DNA of 64,000 nt from Chloroflexota bacterium (GTDB lineage: Bacteria > Chloroflexota > Chloroflexia > Thermomicrobiales > UBA6265), in contig JAEWEG010000025.1 of NCBI GenBank assembly GCA_023389575.1, positions 1 through 64,000 of the forward strand, written 5' to 3'. Every line of letters begins with the position of its first letter. Position 1 is the stretch's first letter. Shown here in pieces: positions 7,446 to 16,600 of this stretch. The notes beneath the pieces are model-generated. The model saw nothing but the letters and a program-made list of their open reading frames with translations. It was not told where the DNA came from and did not search any database. A program made the position numbers and the translations under genes.

Positions 7446-9425
7446 ATGACTTCGTCTCGAAAGCGATACCTCGTACTTTCTCTGTTGGCCCTCGCGCTGG
7501 TATTCAACGCAACGCTGTGGTTCCTCACCGACCGGGCCGGCGGCGAATCCAACCTGCTCGCGTCCGCGGGGATCGAGGGCGACCAGTTGATCGCTGTCGC
7601 AAGTGGCGCCGGCGACAGCGTTCTGACCGTCTCGCGCACGAATGAACTCGCCCTCTACGATGCGTCCCTCTCCCCCGTGGCGACGGCGATGGTGGAAGAC
7701 ACCGTCGGCGCCATCGCCGCTGGCCCCAACGACACGTTTCTCGTCGGCTCCAGCACGGGAGATGTCACCACCTATTCGGCCACGCTGGAGCCCGGGAACA
7801 CGGTCTCGGTCGATGGCCGCGTGCTGGCTATCGCCACCAACGACCAGGGTTACTACGTAGCCCACGGGATCGGCGCGTTTGGCGTTCGATTCTTCATCAG
7901 CCACTTCGAGGCTGGCGCCACCGAACCCACGGTCACGTTCCAGGTCGCCCAGCCCATTAACTCAATGTCCACCTGGCGGGATGGCGTGGTCTACGGCACC
8001 GCCAACTCCGCCGTCGGCTACTTCACCGCCTCCACGCCCGATGAACCCGTCTGGCAAACCCAACTCGCGTTCGCCGTCTCGCGCGTGTCCGCCTCGCCCG
8101 AACTCAACGGAATCATCGCCGGCGACGAGCGTGGCACTGTCAGCCTGGTCTCGGCCGACGGCGCCGAACAGTGGTCGACTTCGGTGAGCGAATACGCCAT
8201 TCGCGGCCTCAATTACGACACCGCCACCTCCGCCATTCTGGTCGGCGACGCCAACGGCGCGCTCACCCAACTCTCTATGGATGGCGGCGTCATTTACACC
8301 GGCTCCATTGGCGGCACCGCCGATCTCGAAGGCATCCTCCCCATCGCCGATGACGCCTGGGTCGCCATCCCCCGTTCCGGCGAATGGCAACGTCTCGACC
8401 CATCGTCCGCGTCGGCCGCCACCACCGCCGCCAATCTCCGCACCGTCTGGATCGCGGGGAACGTGGTCCTGGCGTTCCTGGCGCTCGCCACCGTGGTCAC
8501 GGTCGTCGATCGGTGGCGCAAGGTGGCGCAGTGGGAACTGCGCCAGATGTGGAAGTCGCGAATAGCGTACCTGTTCGCGCTTCCCGCCATCGGGCTCATC
8601 CTGCTGTTCAGCTATTACCCGGCCGCGATGGCCTTTTACTACTCGTTCACGAACTACAGCCTGCGCTCGATCACCAGATGGGTTGGCCTGGACAACTACG
8701 AGCAGATCCTGTTCAACGATCCCTATTTCCGGATCGGCATCAAGAACATGGCCATCATCACCATCACGAGCATCATCAAGACGCTCACCGTTCCACTCCT
8801 GATCGCCGAACTCATCTTCTGGCTCCGCAACCACTGGCACTCGTACATCTTCCGCACGCTCTTCATCCTGCCGACCGTGGTGCCCGGCCTCGTCTTCACG
8901 CTGATGTGGCGGCAGATTTACGACCCCGACACCGGCCTCATCAACGAACTGCTCGACATCATGGGCCTGGAGCAGTGGCAAACCGCCTGGCTCGGAAACC
9001 CGGACACCGCCCTCTGGGCCATCATCGGCGTCGGATTCCCGTGGGTTGATGCCTTCGCCCTGCTCATCCTGCTCGGCGGCCTGCTCAACATCAACGGCGA
9101 CTACTTCGATGCCGCCAAGGTCGATGGCGCAACCGTCTGGCAACGCTTCACCAATATCGACCTGCCCCTGCTGGTCCCCCAGTTCCGCATCCTGCTGTTC
9201 TTCGCCATTTCCGGAACCATCCAGGGCTTCGTGTCGATCTTCATCCTTACCCGCGGCGGCCCAGGCATGACCACCTACATCCCCGCCCTCCAGATGTACA
9301 TGCGCATCTCCGACGGCGATTTCGGATACGCCTCGGCGGTCGGCGTCATCCTGTTCATCCTGATTCTCATCGCCACGTTCATCGTGCTCCGGCTCCGTCG
9401 CAACGACGGCGTCGAAGCAGCCTGA
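7446..9425 (+). CDS. ABC permease fused to N-terminal beta-propeller-like domain
   Basis: A 659-aa protein with two parts. Residues 8-26 are a membrane anchor. Residues ~35-325 are a hydrophilic series of beta-rich repeats ending in blade-like strands (GDERGTVSLVSADGAEQW; GDANGALTQLSMDGGVIY), resembling a WD40/PQQ-type propeller outside the cell. Residues ~331-352 are a second anchor. Residues ~375-655 are a complete MalF-type permease with six segments, EAA loop FDAAKVDGATVWQRF and the TRGGPGMTTY segment. GGGAGAGG right before the ATG supports the long form. Ordinary CUT1 permeases are ~300 aa. The propeller may help dock the binding protein or hold the substrate; this is inference. Confidence 0.8.
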   Translation: MTSSRKRYLVLSLLALALVFNATLWFLTDRAGGESNLLASAGIEGDQLIAVASGAGDSVLTVSRTNELALYDASLSPVATAMVEDTVGAIAAGPNDTFLVGSSTGDVTTYSATLEPGNTVSVDGRVLAIATNDQGYYVAHGIGAFGVRFFISHFEAGATEPTVTFQVAQPINSMSTWRDGVVYGTANSAVGYFTASTPDEPVWQTQLAFAVSRVSASPELNGIIAGDERGTVSLVSADGAEQWSTSVSEYAIRGLNYDTATSAILVGDANGALTQLSMDGGVIYTGSIGGTADLEGILPIADDAWVAIPRSGEWQRLDPSSASAATTAANLRTVWIAGNVVLAFLALATVVTVVDRWRKVAQWELRQMWKSRIAYLFALPAIGLILLFSYYPAAMAFYYSFTNYSLRSITRWVGLDNYEQILFNDPYFRIGIKNMAIITITSIIKTLTVPLLIAELIFWLRNHWHSYIFRTLFILPTVVPGLVFTLMWRQIYDPDTGLINELLDIMGLEQWQTAWLGNPDTALWAIIGVGFPWVDAFALLILLGGLLNINGDYFDAAKVDGATVWQRFTNIDLPLLVPQFRILLFFAISGTIQGFVSIFILTRGGPGMTTYIPALQMYMRISDGDFGYASAVGVILFILILIATFIVLRLRRNDGVEAA

Positions 9426-9442
9426 GCGGGAGGCCCACCTGT

Positions 9443-10324
9443 ATGAGCACCATCGTCGAACATCCGCGTAGCAGCAAGAGCCGGCGCGAACGCATCAGCG
9501 CCCCGCTGGGAACCACGCTCCATTACGGCGTGCTCCTGCTCTTCCTGTTCCTGACCTTCTTCGTCTTTGCCCTCATGATCTCGCTCTCGCTGCGACGGTC
9601 GATTCTCATTTACCTCAGCTTCTGGGAATGGCCATGGCCCGCGTACTGGGGCAATTACCAGGCGGCCATGACCGACCTGATCCCGTCCGCCGTCCGCACC
9701 CTGATCGTGACGGGAGCCTCCATCGCGGGCATCCTCATCGTCAGCTCCCTGGCCTCCTACGTCTTCGCCCGGCTTCAGTTCCCTGGTCGCGATGTCCTCT
9801 TCTACCTGGTGCTGGCAGTGATGATGATCCCCGGTGTCATCCTCCTCACCCCGCACTTCATCCTCGCCAACGACCTTGGCCTGCGCGGATCGCTCTGGGG
9901 TCTGGTGCTCTTCTACGTCGCTGGGGGGTTGCCGTTCGGCATCTTCCTCATCACCACCTTCTTCCGCAGCCAGCCCGCGGAAATCTTCGAGGCCGCCAGG
10001 ATCGACGGCGCCAGCGAGTGGCAATCCCTCATCCGCATCGCCCTGCCGTTGGCCTTCCCGATCCTGGTCACCGTCGCCATCATGAACTTCGTCAGCATCT
10101 ACAGCGATTTCATCTGGCCCAGCCTCATGCTGCGCCAGGAACAGCAGACCATCATGCTCGCGCTCGAGCAGTACAACCCCGCCTCCAGCGAGTTCTCCAA
10201 CCGGCCAGATCTCGGCCGCCAGACCGCAGGCTACCTGGTGGCGACCATCCCGCAACTCATCGTCTTCTCGGTTGGCATGAAGTACTTCATCAAGGGGGTG
10301 ACATCCGGCGCGGTCAAGGCATAA
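9443..10324 (+). CDS. Sugar ABC transporter permease, MalG-like
   Basis: A 293-aa permease that pairs with the fusion permease just upstream (17-base gap, GGGAGG ribosome site). Six hydrophobic segments; the EAA loop is FEAARIDGASEWQSLIRIALPL near residues 187-208. The end, KYFIKGVTSGAVKA, is the usual C-terminus of this family. It completes a CUT1 importer with the 5750 binding protein; the ATPase must come from elsewhere. Confidence 0.9.
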   Translation: MSTIVEHPRSSKSRRERISAPLGTTLHYGVLLLFLFLTFFVFALMISLSLRRSILIYLSFWEWPWPAYWGNYQAAMTDLIPSAVRTLIVTGASIAGILIVSSLASYVFARLQFPGRDVLFYLVLAVMMIPGVILLTPHFILANDLGLRGSLWGLVLFYVAGGLPFGIFLITTFFRSQPAEIFEAARIDGASEWQSLIRIALPLAFPILVTVAIMNFVSIYSDFIWPSLMLRQEQQTIMLALEQYNPASSEFSNRPDLGRQTAGYLVATIPQLIVFSVGMKYFIKGVTSGAVKA

Positions 10325-10400
10325 CGCCAATGCTCACTAACCACTGAACCATTTAGGCAGGAAACACCTGCGATCGACACACATCCAAGGGTTCACATCA

Positions 10401-12401
10401 ATGGCACACGACACCTCTGGCAATACCCGGCGCTCGTGGCACGAGGATGCCTTCTTCGGCATCCACTACGACCTGCACGCCAGCGAAGACGACACCGAAC
10501 TCGGCCGCGAACTCACCACCGAACACCTCGTCGAACGGCTTCGCCGCGTCAATCCCGACTGGATCCAGTGCGACTGCAAGGGCCACGCGGGTTTCACCAG
10601 CTGGCCAACCAAGGTTGGCTACACCTCGCCGGGCGTTATCAACGATTCCATGCGCATCCACCGCGACGCCACCCGCGAACTCGGCATCCCTCTTGGCATG
10701 CACTACTCAGGTGTGTGGGACTCCGAAGCCGTCGCCCATCATCCCGAATGGGCGCGGATCGACGAAAACGGCGTCGCCGATTACAAGGGCATGCCGGGTC
10801 CCCTCGCGACCAGCCGCATGAGCGGCTACACAACCGAGTTTATGATTCCCCAGATGCTGGAACTGATCGATGAGTACGACATCGACGGTTTCTGGGTGGA
10901 TGGTGAGAACTGGGCGTCGAAGCCAGACTGGAGCGATGCCTCCATCGCCGAATTTACCCGGCGCACCGGCATCGAGGACATTCCCCGCAAGCCCGGCGAC
11001 GCCCATTGGCGAGAATGGCTCGATTTCCACCGCGACCTGTTCGTCGAACATGTCACCACGTACACCAACGCGGTCCACGAGCGGAAACCGGAATGCCTCG
11101 TGGTCAGCAACTGGATGTACACGATGCGCCAGCCGGACCCGATCGTGGCGCCGATCGACTACCTCAGCGGCGATTTCGAGTACCGCTGGGGCGCGGACCG
11201 GGCCGCCGTGGAAGGACGCCTGCTGGACAGCCGCGACATCAGCTGGGACCTGATGGCCTGGGGATTCACCAAGTCGTCCGACCTTCCGAAATTCGAGGAT
11301 CCCTGGATCCTCAAGTCCGCCACCCAGCTCTCGCAGGAAGTCGCCGAATGCGTCGCGCTCGGCGGCGCGGTCATGATCTACGACACCCCCCAGCGCACCG
11401 GCCATCTCACCGACTGGCACCAGGACACCATCGGCGAGGTCGCCCGGTTCTGTCGTGCCCGCAAGGAACCCTGCTTCAAGAGCGAATCCCGCTCGCAGGT
11501 GGCAATCCTCCATCCTCACGCCGACTACTACGCCAAGGTCAACGGCACCTACAATGCCCTCGACATCAACCACCCAATCGAGGGCGCGCTCCACAGCCTG
11601 CTCGAACTGCACCATTCCACCGACGTCCTCACCGAGGATTCGTTCCTCCGCCACGCCGATCGGTACAAGCTGCTCGTCCTCCCCGAGCGCTCCCAGGTCA
11701 CCCCGGAGACGCACGCCGCCATCGAATCCTTCGTTCAGGGTGGCGGGCACCTGCTCATCTCCGGCGCGACCGCCGCCAGCGACTTCCCGGAATGGACTGG
11801 CGCGACCCCCACCGGCGATCCCATCGAGGGCTGGAGCTACCTGCCGGTCGCCCAGCGCGCGATCGGCATCACTGGCCCCTGGCAGGCGGTGACACCAGGC
11901 CCGGATGTCGAGGTCTGGAACACGCTGATGAAGCAGCAGGAGCAACCGAAGGACGTCACCGACAACGCGGTCATCGTCCATCGCCGCATGGGAGAGGGCT
12001 CGGTCACCAGCATCCACGGCAATATCTTCCGCGACTACCTCCAGAGTCATTCCCCGCTCGCCCGCACATTCATCGGATCGCTGATCGACCGGCTGGGAAT
12101 TGAATGGGAAGTCAAGGTCGATGGACCTCCCACCCTGGAGGTCGTCACCCGCACCCAGGGCGACCAGTTGGTCATCAACCTGATCAATCGCGGCGCCGGC
12201 GAGACACTTTCACCCCATCGCGTGCAGTTCGAGGACCTCCCACCGATCGAGAACGTGGAGATCACGGTCCTGCGCGAAACCCGGCCGGGCACGGTATCGC
12301 TGCTACCCAGCCTCGACCCCCTTCCCTGGGCGTGGGCCGATGGGATACTGACGATCAGGGTCCCATCCGTCCGCATCCATGACATCGTGGTTGTCGAGTA
12401 G
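10401..12401 (+). CDS. Glycoside hydrolase, alpha-L-fucosidase-like
   Basis: A 666-aa cytoplasmic protein without a signal peptide. The N-terminal ~350 residues look like a TIM-barrel glycosidase of the alpha-fucosidase type (GH29/GH151 neighbourhood): WHEDAFFGIHYDLHA opening, PLGMHYSGVWD, and a likely nucleophile aspartate in GFWVDGENW around residue 166-174. Residues ~370-560 form a Rossmann-like domain with LLVLPERSQVTPET and GGHLLISG, like the trimerisation domain of beta-galactosidases; a small beta domain closes the chain. Placed between an oligosaccharide importer and an enolase-superfamily enzyme, it probably cleaves the imported glycan. Exact family and sugar are uncertain. Confidence 0.65.
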   Translation: MAHDTSGNTRRSWHEDAFFGIHYDLHASEDDTELGRELTTEHLVERLRRVNPDWIQCDCKGHAGFTSWPTKVGYTSPGVINDSMRIHRDATRELGIPLGMHYSGVWDSEAVAHHPEWARIDENGVADYKGMPGPLATSRMSGYTTEFMIPQMLELIDEYDIDGFWVDGENWASKPDWSDASIAEFTRRTGIEDIPRKPGDAHWREWLDFHRDLFVEHVTTYTNAVHERKPECLVVSNWMYTMRQPDPIVAPIDYLSGDFEYRWGADRAAVEGRLLDSRDISWDLMAWGFTKSSDLPKFEDPWILKSATQLSQEVAECVALGGAVMIYDTPQRTGHLTDWHQDTIGEVARFCRARKEPCFKSESRSQVAILHPHADYYAKVNGTYNALDINHPIEGALHSLLELHHSTDVLTEDSFLRHADRYKLLVLPERSQVTPETHAAIESFVQGGGHLLISGATAASDFPEWTGATPTGDPIEGWSYLPVAQRAIGITGPWQAVTPGPDVEVWNTLMKQQEQPKDVTDNAVIVHRRMGEGSVTSIHGNIFRDYLQSHSPLARTFIGSLIDRLGIEWEVKVDGPPTLEVVTRTQGDQLVINLINRGAGETLSPHRVQFEDLPPIENVEITVLRETRPGTVSLLPSLDPLPWAWADGILTIRVPSVRIHDIVVVE

Positions 12402-12421
12402 CAGGTAAAGGAGTCCCAGGC

Positions 12422-13465
12422 ATGAAGATCACGGATATCAAGGTCGAAACCGCCATCGTTCCCATCGAGCACCAGTTCGTCTGGCGCAAGGGCCTCCCCG
12501 GCTCCGGCACCGAGAGCGACACCATCCGCATCATCGTCGAGACCGACGAAGGCATCACCGGCGAGGCCCGCGGGTCCCACGGCGCCATCATGCGCGACAT
12601 CGTCGACCGCCGCCTCCGCGACGACCTCGTCGGCCACGACCCGCTCATGAAGGAAGAGCTCTGGAAGCGTGTCTGGGAACTCGACCGCCTGGAGGAAATC
12701 CCCATCTACGGCCTCGGCATGATCGACATCGCCCTCTGGGACCTCACCGCCAAGGCCGCCAACATGCCGCTGTACAAGCTCATCGGCGGCTACCGCGACC
12801 GCATTCCCGCCTACGCCAGCACCGTCACCTACAGCACCATCGAGGAGTTCCTCGAGGTCGCCGACCAGTGCTTGGAGGCCGGATTCAAGGCCATCAAGCT
12901 CCACGCCTGGGGCGACCCGAAGCAGGACGTCAAGTTGGGACAGGCCCTCCGCAATCACGTGGGCCCAGACATCGAGCTGATGTACGACGGCTCGGCCGGG
13001 TTCGACCTGGTGGACGCGATCTACGTCGGCCGGGGTCTCGGCGAAGCCGGGTTCTTCTGGTACGAGGAGCCGATGCGCGAGTTCAACATCGACGCCTACC
13101 GCCGCCTCCGAGACAAGGTGGACATCCCGTTGCTCTCGGGCGAAACCTCCGACGGCGCGCATTACAACATCGCCGACTTCATCGCCAGCGACGCCTGCGA
13201 GATGGTTCGCACCAGCACCCACTACAAGGGTGGCGTCACCGGTGCTCTCCGGGTGGCCCACCTGGCCGAGTCGTTCAACATGCGGGCCGAGGTCCACGGC
13301 GGCGGCTTGGCCAACCTCGCCATCGCCTGCGCCATCCCAAACACCACCTGGTACGAGTCGCTGGTGAAGACCAATCCGATCATCGTCGAGGACGGCATCG
13401 GGCCCGACGGCTGCATCTCCCCGCCAGACGTACCTGGCATTGGCTGGGACGCCCCGCTGGGATAA
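12422..13465 (+). CDS. Enolase-superfamily (MR/MLE) sugar-acid enzyme
   Basis: A 347-aa mandelate racemase/muconate lactonising type enzyme: alpha/beta capping domain (1-120), then a TIM barrel. Metal ligands are the Asp in LMYDGSAG, the Glu in WYEEPMRE and the acidic residue in LLSGETSDG; a barrel histidine is in EVHGGGLAN. The second-strand motif reads KAIKLH, so the usual KxK catalytic pair is KxH. AAAGGAG lies before the ATG. Last gene of the operon, ending at a terminator. Likely a sugar-acid dehydratase or racemase; the substrate is not decidable from sequence. Confidence 0.8.
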   Translation: MKITDIKVETAIVPIEHQFVWRKGLPGSGTESDTIRIIVETDEGITGEARGSHGAIMRDIVDRRLRDDLVGHDPLMKEELWKRVWELDRLEEIPIYGLGMIDIALWDLTAKAANMPLYKLIGGYRDRIPAYASTVTYSTIEEFLEVADQCLEAGFKAIKLHAWGDPKQDVKLGQALRNHVGPDIELMYDGSAGFDLVDAIYVGRGLGEAGFFWYEEPMREFNIDAYRRLRDKVDIPLLSGETSDGAHYNIADFIASDACEMVRTSTHYKGGVTGALRVAHLAESFNMRAEVHGGGLANLAIACAIPNTTWYESLVKTNPIIVEDGIGPDGCISPPDVPGIGWDAPLG

Positions 13466-13472
13466 CCACCAC

Positions 13473-13511
13473 TGGCCCTCTCGCCATCATTGGGTGACGG
13501 CGAGGGGGCCA
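13473..13511 (+). terminator. Terminator of second ABC operon
   Basis: TGGCCCTCTCGCC (13473-13485) pairs with GGCGAGGGGGCCA (13499-13511) over 13 positions with a single G-T pair; 13-base loop. It lies 8 bases past the enolase-superfamily stop. Confidence 0.75.
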
Positions 13512-13527
13512 GGCACCCGAACGGAAA

Positions 13528-13556
13528 TTGCGCGAGGCGCATTGGTGGGCTATGCT
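13528..13556 (+). promoter_or_regulatory. Putative promoter of the STAND ATPase gene
   Basis: TTGCGC (13528-13533), 17-bp spacer, TATGCT (13551-13556), between the upstream terminator and the ATG at 13619. The hexamers are only moderate matches, but the spacing is ideal and the position fits. Confidence 0.45.
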
Positions 13557-13618
13557 CGGCTGACGGGGACCAAGGAATGTAGCCACATATCCAGCACCAA
13601 ACCAGGGAACCTGATCGC

Positions 13619-16600
13619 ATGTTCGAACCAGTTTCGTTGTTAGCCTTGGGCAAGGCACTCCTTTGGTTCTGTGACCTGACGTGCAGCAATGCCATTTCGA
13701 ATTCGCAGCAGCGAATCATCGAGAGCCTCCGACTCCGGCGCGACAGCCAGCAGAATCACGATCTGGAGAACGCCGTCTATGATGCGTTCAGGTTCACGGT
13801 CGACTCGATCGTATCGGAAACGGAAAGCGAGGCGGATCGAGCGGCCCTTAAGGACATTCGCCAGCACGGCGAGCAATTGCTTCGCCCCGATGGCGTAACC
13901 GAACAAGGACGGACGCTCTCCCTGGGACCTGTCCGGAGCATCTTCGGGCGACAGCCACCGGCGACCGATGTCGAGAATTCACAGAACCAGACCTATCCGC
14001 TGGAGCTTCTAAACGCACTGCTTTTCGACGATCCGCCAGATGGCGCATGGACCACCGCGTGGAACCCGTTCCGCGATGGATTGAAAGCTCCCTGGGTACG
14101 CGACGTTTTCGATCGAACGATAGACTCCATCGAGCCGCGCCTCCGTGAGAGCTTCGCGAACATCCTCAGAACCCCGACGCATCGACCTGGAGCCATCGCC
14201 TACCAGCAAACGATGCTAAAGGAACTCCTGCGGAATGCACGTGAGACGCCAGAAGGCCTGCCCGCCGAAGCCATCGCCACAATTGAAGGGCTGGTCGCGG
14301 TTCCCGATCTGCTCGAGCGCGCCAGCACCTCGGTTCTGGATGCACTGACCACGCATGGGGAGCGGCTCGAATCTACGGCCGGCGACCTGCGTGGCCTAAT
14401 CGAGCGGATGCGGGCCGATATCCAGGGCGAGTTTGTCCTGCCAGATGGCGAACTCATCCACTGTCACCTCATGAGCAATTGTGAGCCAGTGAGACAGCGA
14501 TACACGGGCCAGCCGCTGGTGGGTCGTACAAGGACGCTCGACGATCTCACAATGCTGATTCAGAAACACGAGTACGTCGCGGTGACGGGTCCAGCGGGTA
14601 CGGGAAAGTCCTCGCTACTTTCCCATTGGATCGAACGCCTGCGGTCGGATTCCGCTGGACCGGGCGTACGCGTTTGTCACCACTTTTTCAGTCGCAAGCA
14701 AGGCACAAGTGAGCTCGGTGGCGGCATGGCCTGTATTGCCGAACAACTCCTGGCCACCCACCGCATTCGAGGACGGATTTCCGAGGCAGAACCAGATCGG
14801 CTAAAGGCCGCGCTGAAGATGCTCCTTGGCATGCCGCATACGCAACCACTCATTGTCCTACTGGATGGAGTCGATGAAATCGCTGGCATGTCAGGTTCCA
14901 GCCGATTCGCGCTCGGCGCGGGGTGGTTCCCGGATCGCCTTGGCGCGAATGTCCACGTGGTGTTCAGCTTGCGCCTCGGTCCCGGACTGGCGGATGTCAA
15001 TGACCTGAAACGCCGGTTGCAAACCGGTCCCATCCAGGACTTCCCGCTTGGAAATCTGGACATCGAAGCGATCAGAGACCTCCTCGCGGACGACCGGCGG
15101 GACCTTGCATCAGCGATTCTCGACAAAACCGGGGGAGTTGCCATCTATGCCGCGAGCGTGGCCACCGCGCTGGGCCAGGCTTCACCTGATGTCGATGGTT
15201 CAATGATCGTACAGGCGCTGCCGGAACAATTCAGCGACTATGTTCGGCACGCATTGCGCGAGGAAGTGGAGGGCGCGCGACACTGGCTCGACCCGTTGCG
15301 CTTCCTAGCGGTGGCCAGCGGCCCTTTAACGACCGATGAATTGCTGCGCCTCTGCGACTTTCCGGATTCGCGGGATCCGCTAAGCGCCGAAGATCTGGAC
15401 CCTCCTCCGTGGGGCATAGCGAGGTGGCTCAGTCCACACAACAGCGAAACGTGGTCGTTTCAGCATGAATCCATCGCCAGCGCGTATGGGGAACGGATCA
15501 CCAGGGAACTCCGCGCGATCCGGAGCCGGCTCCTTGCCGACTGTGCCAACTGGAGGAACCATCGCGGCCCCTACAGCCTTAGGCGGTATTCGGGAGACCT
15601 TTGGAAGAGCATCCTCGAGGACGGCGGCACGGAGCACAACACTTCACTCTATGCGCTGGCGCTGGATGTTGACTACCGATCAACACAGCAACAGGCGTTT
15701 CCGAACGAACCCGCCTTGGTCAGCCTCACAATCCAACACGCAATCAGGGCGGCGGTCGCTAGAGATGACCTTGCCCTGATCGTGAAGCTGCTGTTCGCGC
15801 ATGTTGAGGCGATGGATGCGCTTCGCCAGGAGTCTCCGCTGGCGGCGGCACGCCGGGGAGATCTCGAACGAGGAATGTGGTTGGCCTCGCTCGGCAAACC
15901 CGAGCGGGCGACGATAGATCTCCTCCTGATTGCATGGCACGAGGCCGAGGCTGGGCGAATCGAACATGTGGAGCGAGTCCGCAACCACCTCGAGCGGATG
16001 CCAGACTTCACTTTCGAAGAGCATTCGAGTGAGGAAACGTCCCTTTGGATCATCGCCTTCCATGCCAGTTCCCTCCACGCATATCCGACATTGCTTGCAT
16101 GGCTCTGCCAGCAATTGACCACTGGCAAGCTAACGGCACTGACATCGTTCCTGACCAGCAACGCACGATTCGAGACTGCCCTGAGCGTCGCGCGGGCCAT
16201 CAAACCTCTCGACGAACGCGCGAAGGCCGTGGCGGGCGTTGCCCAGGCACTTGCCGAAGATGACGAGACCGACTTGGCAGACGGCACCTTTGACCTTGCC
16301 CTGTCGATCGCGAGGGAGCGCGGCGCGCTCGGCCGGCGCGCCGATACGCTGGCCAGCGTGGCCGTCTGTCTCGCCCGGGCCGGCCACGCCTTGCGGGCGA
16401 TCGCCATCGCCGGGGAAATCGATGGGGAATCCGCGCATGGCCGCATCGCCCAGGCAATCGCAATCGGCAACGTCGAACTAGAACAGGCGGTGGCCGATCT
16501 TGACCGCGACCATTTTACAGATGACGTTCTCAAGAGTATCGGTATTTCGCTTGCCGAAAGCGGTCACGGGGACGAAGCAACAACGATAGCTCGACTCATT

